Origin: Fredinandcohnia humi
GTDB lineage: Bacteria; Bacillota; Bacilli; Bacillales; Bacillaceae_L
DNA: 34,893 bases
Reading direction: 5' to 3'
Assembly (NCBI RefSeq): GCF_001439915.1
Contig: NZ_LMBW01000016.1
Location: 17,642-52,534 of the forward strand
Under the pieces are notes generated by a model that saw only the letters and a list, made by a program, of their open reading frames with translations, was not told the origin of the DNA and did no database searches. Position 1 is the stretch's first letter, and each line of letters opens with the position of its first letter. Both the position numbers and the translations under genes were made by a program. Positions 31,319-34,893 of this stretch are shown here, piece by piece.

Positions 31319-31759
31319 TTATCTTGAAATGACTTTTTTAAAATGCTCTAGAAATTTATCCCTATCCTCTGATGTAAAGGGTTTTGGACCTTTTGTACGC
31401 TTTCCGCTTTTACGTGCCATTGCACTTAAATAGCGTGTCTGTAATAATTGATCAATATTTTCATTTGTATAGCTAAACCCTTTATGGTGAAGGACGATAC
31501 AGCCTTTTGCTAAACCTAGTGAAGCAAGTCCATAATCTTGCGTAACAATGATATCTCCTGTTTTCGCTAATTTCATGATCCGATAATCCGCAGCATCTGC
31601 TCCAGAATCAACATAAATAGTTTCCACTCCGGATTGTTGCTCCGCATTGGAAAAATGAGAAAAGCTAGTCACGAGGACAACTGGAATTTCCACATTCGTG
31701 GCCTCAGAGATAATAATATCCTTTACTGGACAAGCATCTGCATCAATATAAATTTTCAT
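31319..31759 (-). CDS. YaiI/YqxD family protein (DUF188)
   Basis: A conserved cytoplasmic protein of 146 residues with a PIN-like, putative nuclease fold. The N-terminus [16 protein letters not shown], then [38 protein letters not shown] and [16 protein letters not shown] are the hallmark blocks. The conserved Asp residues (Asp5, Asp7 and those in DSGADAAD and TQDYG) could form a metal site. The ATG at 31759 is preceded by CAGGAGAG; the frame runs 39 codons further upstream without family sequence. Biochemical function is not established. Confidence 0.93.
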   Translation of the reverse strand: MKIYIDADACPVKDIIISEATNVEIPVVLVTSFSHFSNAEQQSGVETIYVDSGADAADYRIMKLAKTGDIIVTQDYGLASLGLAKGCIVLHHKGFSYTNENIDQLLQTRYLSAMARKSGKRTKGPKPFTSEDRDKFLEHFKKVISR

Positions 31760-31875
31760 TTTAACTCTCCTGTAAATATGTTTGAACTGATGATAATGGT
31801 TGATGTAGCTTTTGTCAAACAAAAGAAAATGATTAAAGGGATTAGTGAAGTTAAGCTTGCCACATTTTTTAGCCA

Positions 31876-31913
31876 AGGCGTTCTTCCTTTAATAATGAAG
31901 GGCGCCTATTTTT
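31876..31913 (+). terminator. Hairpin with T run ahead of the Phd-Uma2 gene
   Basis: AGGCGTTCTTC (31876-31886) and GAAGGGCGCCT (31897-31907) pair with two wobbles, followed by ATTTTTTA. No plus-strand gene precedes it, so it may insulate the next promoter from antisense read-through. Confidence 0.65.
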
Positions 31914-31938
31914 TATCCACGACAAATAACCATCACTC

Positions 31939-31987
31939 TTGAAAATGAAAAATGAATCCTATATAATTACATTAGCTAAATTAGCTA
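31939..31987 (+). promoter_or_regulatory. Strong promoter with palindrome ahead of the Phd-Uma2 fusion
   Basis: TTGAAA (31939-31944), 17 bases, TATAAT (31962-31967). Centred just past the start site is the perfect palindrome TAGCTAA-A-TTAGCTA (31973-31987). The Phd-like head of the encoded protein is the obvious candidate to bind it. Confidence 0.75.
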
Positions 31988-32014
31988 TTTTATCTAATGT
32001 GAGGTGTAGCCAAA

Positions 32015-32755
32015 ATGATTGTAAACTCAACAGAACTGCAAAATAATTTCGGGAAATATTTAATGCTTGCGGCACAGGAGGACATTATCATTACCCGTAA
32101 TGGCACAGAAATTGCCAAACTAACAACTGTTAAAGAAACAGCGACAGCCAATAAAGTCCAGCCAGAAATGGTATATGAAAAGGCACATGAATATAGCCAT
32201 GATGGAAAAAAGGCGACATATGAGGAGTTTCTTGCATTACAACAGGAATCTGATGAAAGGTACGAGTATATCGATGGGGAAATTTATTTTCTCGCTTCTC
32301 CAAGAACTGCACATCAGATTGCCATAACAGAGTTAATTGTAATCTTTTATAACTTTTTCCAAGGAACAGACTGTACACCTTTGGTTGCACCATACGATAT
32401 TGAGCTAAAAAGAACACCGGAAAATATTAATATTGTTCAGCCAGATATGATGATTATTTGTGACTTAGAGGAAAATTTAAATGAAGATGATTATTATAAA
32501 GGGGTACCGTCACTCGTTGTTGAGGTACTTTCAAAAAGCACAAGAAGAAAGGATCTCATAAAAAAACTGGATCTTTATATGTCCTGTGGTGTAAGTGAGT
32601 ACTGGATTGTGAATCCGGATAATCAAGAAGTAACGGTCTATCTATTTGAGGATCAAAACATTAGTGACAGTGTCACATACAAAAAAGACGAGGCTGCACA
32701 ATCATTCATTTTTGCGGGGCTCAGCGCAAAGATTAGCAGAATACTTAGAGTGTAA
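32015..32755 (+). CDS. Fusion of a Phd-type antitoxin domain and a Uma2-family nuclease domain
   Basis: A 246-residue protein in two parts. Residues 1-40 are a Phd/YefM-like DNA-binding head (MIVNSTELQNNFGKYLMLAAQEDIIITRNGTEIAKLTTV). After a linker comes YEEFLALQQESDERYEYIDGEIYFLASPRTAHQIAI, the start of the Uma2 (DUF820) PD-(D/E)xK domain. Its catalytic core is QPDMMIICD, then PSLVVEVLSKSTRRKDLIKKLDLYMSCGVSEYWIVNP, with the Asp, Glu-Val-Leu-Ser-Lys and downstream Lys/Tyr positions present. GAGGTG precedes ATG 32015. The head may direct the nuclease to the palindrome or autoregulate it. Whether this is a toxin, a defence nuclease or a domesticated element is not known. Confidence 0.9.
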   Translation: MIVNSTELQNNFGKYLMLAAQEDIIITRNGTEIAKLTTVKETATANKVQPEMVYEKAHEYSHDGKKATYEEFLALQQESDERYEYIDGEIYFLASPRTAHQIAITELIVIFYNFFQGTDCTPLVAPYDIELKRTPENINIVQPDMMIICDLEENLNEDDYYKGVPSLVVEVLSKSTRRKDLIKKLDLYMSCGVSEYWIVNPDNQEVTVYLFEDQNISDSVTYKKDEAAQSFIFAGLSAKISRILRV

Positions 32756-32757
32756 CT

Positions 32758-32782
32758 GGGACGGGGATTGGTCCCACGTCCC
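32758..32782. repeat. Hairpin GGGACG / CGTCCC after the fusion gene
   Basis: GGGACG (32758-32763) and CGTCCC (32777-32782) enclose GGGATTGGTCCCA, which can form an inner GGGA/TCCC stem. No T run. It is of the same style as 4370-4396. Confidence 0.5.
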
Positions 32783-32813
32783 GCTACCTTTGTAAATTGG
32801 GGCCACTTTCCCT

Positions 32814-33173
32814 TTAATACCCAACCTCAACTGATGCGACAACTATGTACATTAAATCATTTTGGTCGCCTTTTTCTTCAAGGACGATTCCGCTTGTCGT
32901 CAACATTCCTCCATCCATCACTTCCACAGAGACTTTTCCGAACGGTATAGCCCCTTTAACTGCCTCGATATCAAGCTGTTCTTTATCACAAGGCACTGCT
33001 AGCTTTACATTCACTACCATGTTATCTAAGCTATTTTCCGGCAATACAGATCGAATGCCTGGCATTGAGTTAAAATGAATCGCATTCTTTACAGCGCGAA
33101 TAGCTGCTTTCGTAATATTTTGGCCGTGTACATCAATCCCCATCCCGGTTTCAATAAACATTAATTTTTCCAT
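32814..33173 (-). CDS. Lin0512 family protein
   Basis: A 119-residue conserved protein of the Lin0512 family, whose members are found in Firmicutes and some other bacteria and have no proven role. Recognisable blocks are FIETGMGIDVHGQNITKAAIRAVKNAIHFNSMPGIRSVLP, VNVKLAVPCDKEQLD, VKGAIPFGKVSVEVMDGGMLTTSG and DLMYIVVASVEVGY. AGGTGCG lies ahead of the ATG at 33173. It faces the Phd-Uma2 gene tail to tail with about 60 bases between. No membrane segment or signal peptide. Confidence 0.88.
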   Translation of the reverse strand: MEKLMFIETGMGIDVHGQNITKAAIRAVKNAIHFNSMPGIRSVLPENSLDNMVVNVKLAVPCDKEQLDIEAVKGAIPFGKVSVEVMDGGMLTTSGIVLEEKGDQNDLMYIVVASVEVGY

Positions 33174-33392
33174 CAGATACGCACCTCGTTATGTTTGATT
33201 AATCTATTCTATTTTAGCAAAAAATGAACCATTGAGCTAAATGATAGGAAACCATTGATTGTTTCTTTGTAATTGTGCCAAAATAATAGGTAGAAGGTAG
33301 AATATAGATGCACAAATTGGGTCAGTAGCTTAGAATTATTAATTGAACTTTGGTTTATCAAGCATTTGGTTAAGAAAATAGGAGGACTAATG

Positions 33393-33890
33393 ATGGAGAA
33401 TAACGATATATTAATTCGTTTGAGATATGCACTAGAGATAAAAAATAAACAAATGGCAGAGATATTCAAACTAGGAGGCGTGGAAGTTACGGTACCAGAG
33501 GTAATAAAGATTCTCACAAAATCGGATGAGGATGAAGTTGAGAATGATGATCAAATAAAATGTAATAACAGTATGTTGGATTCATTTTTAAATGGCCTGA
33601 TTATTTTTAAAAGAGGGAAACAAGAACCCAAACCAGGACAGCATGAAACAGCCGAACCGGCAATAACAAAAAGTGCGAACGTCAATAATCTCCTGCTTAA
33701 GAAAGTCAAGATAGCCCTGGCATTAACGACTGAGGACATGCTGGATATATTCGCGAAGGCTGATCTAAGGGTAACCAAAGGGGAACTTGGTGCACTATTA
33801 AGAAAAGAAGGGCATAAGAATTATAGGGAGTGCGGAGATAATTTCGCAAGGAACTTCTTGAAAGGACTCACTGTTAGATATAGGGGATAA
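33393..33890 (+). CDS. DUF1456 family protein (YehS-like)
   Basis: A small cytoplasmic protein containing two copies of the DUF1456 helical repeat. The first is MENNDILIRLRYALEIKNKQMAEIFKLGGVEVTVPEVIKILTK. The second is NNLLLKKVKIALALTTEDMLDIFAKADLRVTKGELGALLRKEGHKNYRECGDNFARNFLKGL. Between them lies FLNGLIIFKRGKQEPKPG. The ATG at 33393 has GGAGG 7 bases upstream; an ATG 3 bases earlier is equally in frame. The product is 165 residues. Function is unknown across the family. Monocistronic. Confidence 0.92.
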   Translation: MENNDILIRLRYALEIKNKQMAEIFKLGGVEVTVPEVIKILTKSDEDEVENDDQIKCNNSMLDSFLNGLIIFKRGKQEPKPGQHETAEPAITKSANVNNLLLKKVKIALALTTEDMLDIFAKADLRVTKGELGALLRKEGHKNYRECGDNFARNFLKGLTVRYRG

Positions 33891-33983
33891 CACCACTAAG
33901 AATTCCCGACATGTTTCCCTCTACGTTCTCATACGTAGAGGGTCAAGTACCTATTTTTTAAAAAAATCAGCGGGAATGTACGG

Positions 33984-34766
33984 TCATTCAGTAAACTGTA
34001 TCAGGAGCTGGTTTAGTTTGTCGCGTTCTTCCCAGAAAGATCCATGACCGCTGTATTGAAAAGGGACAAGCTGCGAATTTCTTAGTAAGTGGTGTAGTTC
34101 CTGAGCTTGCGCAAATGGAATCACTTTGTCGTGAATGCCGTGAACGATTAATACAGGGACACCTATTTTTTGCAAATCCGTAGTAAGATTCTGGTCCCTT
34201 AATAAAATAATGATAGCCGCGGTGGACCAACCGGCAGCTTGCAATCCCAATTGGAAAAACCAATCCGCGAATGGAGGAGTAATATATTGAAAGAAAAAGG
34301 TGTCCATTATTCCCCGAATCATCTTAGGTCGGTCATTTAATGTTTCTTTTAGAAGGTGAGCAGCCGTATCTTTTGTAAACCCGGTGGGGGCTGCAGCATC
34401 AATTAGGACAAGTTTCGATACACCGTACGCATTGTGCCGGGCAATATAATGAATCGCAATGGCTCCCCCAGTCGAGTGCCCCGCAAGTATGAAGTTGTCA
34501 AGTTGAAGGATGTCCACTATTGCACGGATATCATCTGCCAGTCGGTCATAATTATAGCCGTCTACCGGTTTATCCGAGTTCCCAAATCCTCTCCAATCTA
34601 TACCAATACAACGGTATCCCTTCGAAGTAAGAACATTATATTGATATTCGAATTGCTTATGACTAAACGGCCATCCATGGAGAAAAAGAATCGTTTTTCG
34701 TCCCCTGGGATTTAGATCCTCCACATATAAATTCACCCCTGGTTCCACATTTACAAAGTATCCCAT
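33984..34766 (-). CDS. Alpha/beta hydrolase, chloroperoxidase/esterase type
   Basis: A 260-residue soluble hydrolase. The oxyanion motif is LFLHGWPFSHKQFE, followed by GIDWRGFGNSDKP. The nucleophile elbow is GHSTGGA with Ser as nucleophile. The acid is Asp in VHGIHDKVIPF and the catalytic His is in YSGHGSFWEE, so the triad is complete. This order and the GHSTGG elbow are typical of cofactor-free haloperoxidase-like esterases. It starts at ATG 34766 behind a GGAGG-like site (complement of about 34773-34778). It is alone on the minus strand. Substrate unknown. Confidence 0.92.
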   Translation of the reverse strand: MGYFVNVEPGVNLYVEDLNPRGRKTILFLHGWPFSHKQFEYQYNVLTSKGYRCIGIDWRGFGNSDKPVDGYNYDRLADDIRAIVDILQLDNFILAGHSTGGAIAIHYIARHNAYGVSKLVLIDAAAPTGFTKDTAAHLLKETLNDRPKMIRGIMDTFFFQYITPPFADWFFQLGLQAAGWSTAAIIILLRDQNLTTDLQKIGVPVLIVHGIHDKVIPFAQAQELHHLLRNSQLVPFQYSGHGSFWEERDKLNQLLIQFTE

Positions 34767-34893
34767 GCCAATTCCTCCGTTCTAATCAAATGCGCCTTGG
34801 CGTATTTGCGCCCAGATTTTTAGGCCCACACGAGGTGGGTCACAAAGACGTTGCCACAGGAAGTGGCGTTCTTAGTCTTTGATCTTATGCTCG
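34767..34893. repeat. Highly structured intergenic sequence at the window end
   Basis: Nested inverted repeats occur: CCCAC/GTGGG (about 34827-34841), outer arms CAAAGAC and GTCTTTG (about 34844-34880) enclosing GCCAC-AGGAA-GTGGC, and a GCGCC-rich repeat near 34791-34810. No gene is visible. It looks like a dispersed repeat or structured RNA and may continue past the edge. Confidence 0.45.

Noticed and set aside
31634-31942. 102-codon plus-strand frame opposite the DUF188 gene
   Set aside because: It is mostly the complement of the confident DUF188 gene and has no ribosome site or family features.
33988-34263. 91-codon minus-strand frame inside the alpha/beta hydrolase
   Set aside because: Out-of-frame shadow of a gene with a complete catalytic triad.

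Overview
The window reads as chromosome of a low-GC Gram-positive, spore-forming type bacterium of the Bacillaceae (Bacillus, Neobacillus or a close relative). The reasons are AT-rich DNA, strong AGGAGG-type ribosome sites, frequent TTG/GTG starts, many hairpin-plus-T-run terminators, and gene families typical of that group (DUF3231, YodB-like HxlR, CatE, CsoR-CopZ-CopA, pI258-type ArsC, DegV, Lin0512). No rRNA, tRNA, CRISPR array, integrase or intact insertion sequence was found. It looks like an accessory-rich stretch full of defence, detoxification and decayed genes, not a phage or plasmid.

Layout. 1-2330: a two-gene acid-sugar catabolic operon (DUF1537 kinase, PdxA-type dehydrogenase). 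2361-2690: wreck of an amino-acid ABC ATPase. 2844-6605: an unknown small protein, a dienelactone-hydrolase-like protein, a lone GIY-YIG nuclease, a DegV lipid-binding protein and a secreted polysaccharide deacetylase. 6637-9352: an epimerase-like SDR gene and a Phd/ParE toxin-antitoxin pair, bracketed by two direct copies of a terminator plus the 3' end of a small membrane-protein gene (one copy intact, one a remnant). 9526-10564: a DUF3231 gene broken by two frameshifts. 10629-17093: a likely antibiotic or envelope-stress block, with an MGT-type glycosyltransferase, a two-component system and an ABC transporter whose promoter carries a phased repeat likely bound by the response regulator. 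17254-18405: a TauE/SafE exporter and a MmcQ/YjbR protein.

18660-31190 is a detoxification block: arsR-arsB-arsC; an SDR, an azoreductase and a PPOX flavoprotein; csoR-copZ-copA with three CsoR-type boxes; a TVP38-type membrane protein; and a divergent YodB/CatR-like regulator facing catE and a luciferase-like flavoenzyme. Motifs ahead of the SDR and azoreductase resemble MhqR operators, so several of these genes may answer to quinone or other electrophile stress. 31319-34766 holds a DUF188 protein, a Phd-Uma2 fusion with a strong promoter and palindrome, a Lin0512 protein, a DUF1456 protein and an alpha/beta hydrolase.

Intergenic DNA is unusually structured. At least two hairpin families recur, and about 0.94 kb (23724-24662) has no convincing gene but several repeats. 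The most novel-looking items are the Phd-Uma2 fusion with its palindrome, the repeat-bracketed toxin-antitoxin segment, the response-regulator promoter whose start lies inside the upstream terminator, and the dispersed GCCTGATCCCC hairpins. I did not find one large, clearly new multi-gene system.
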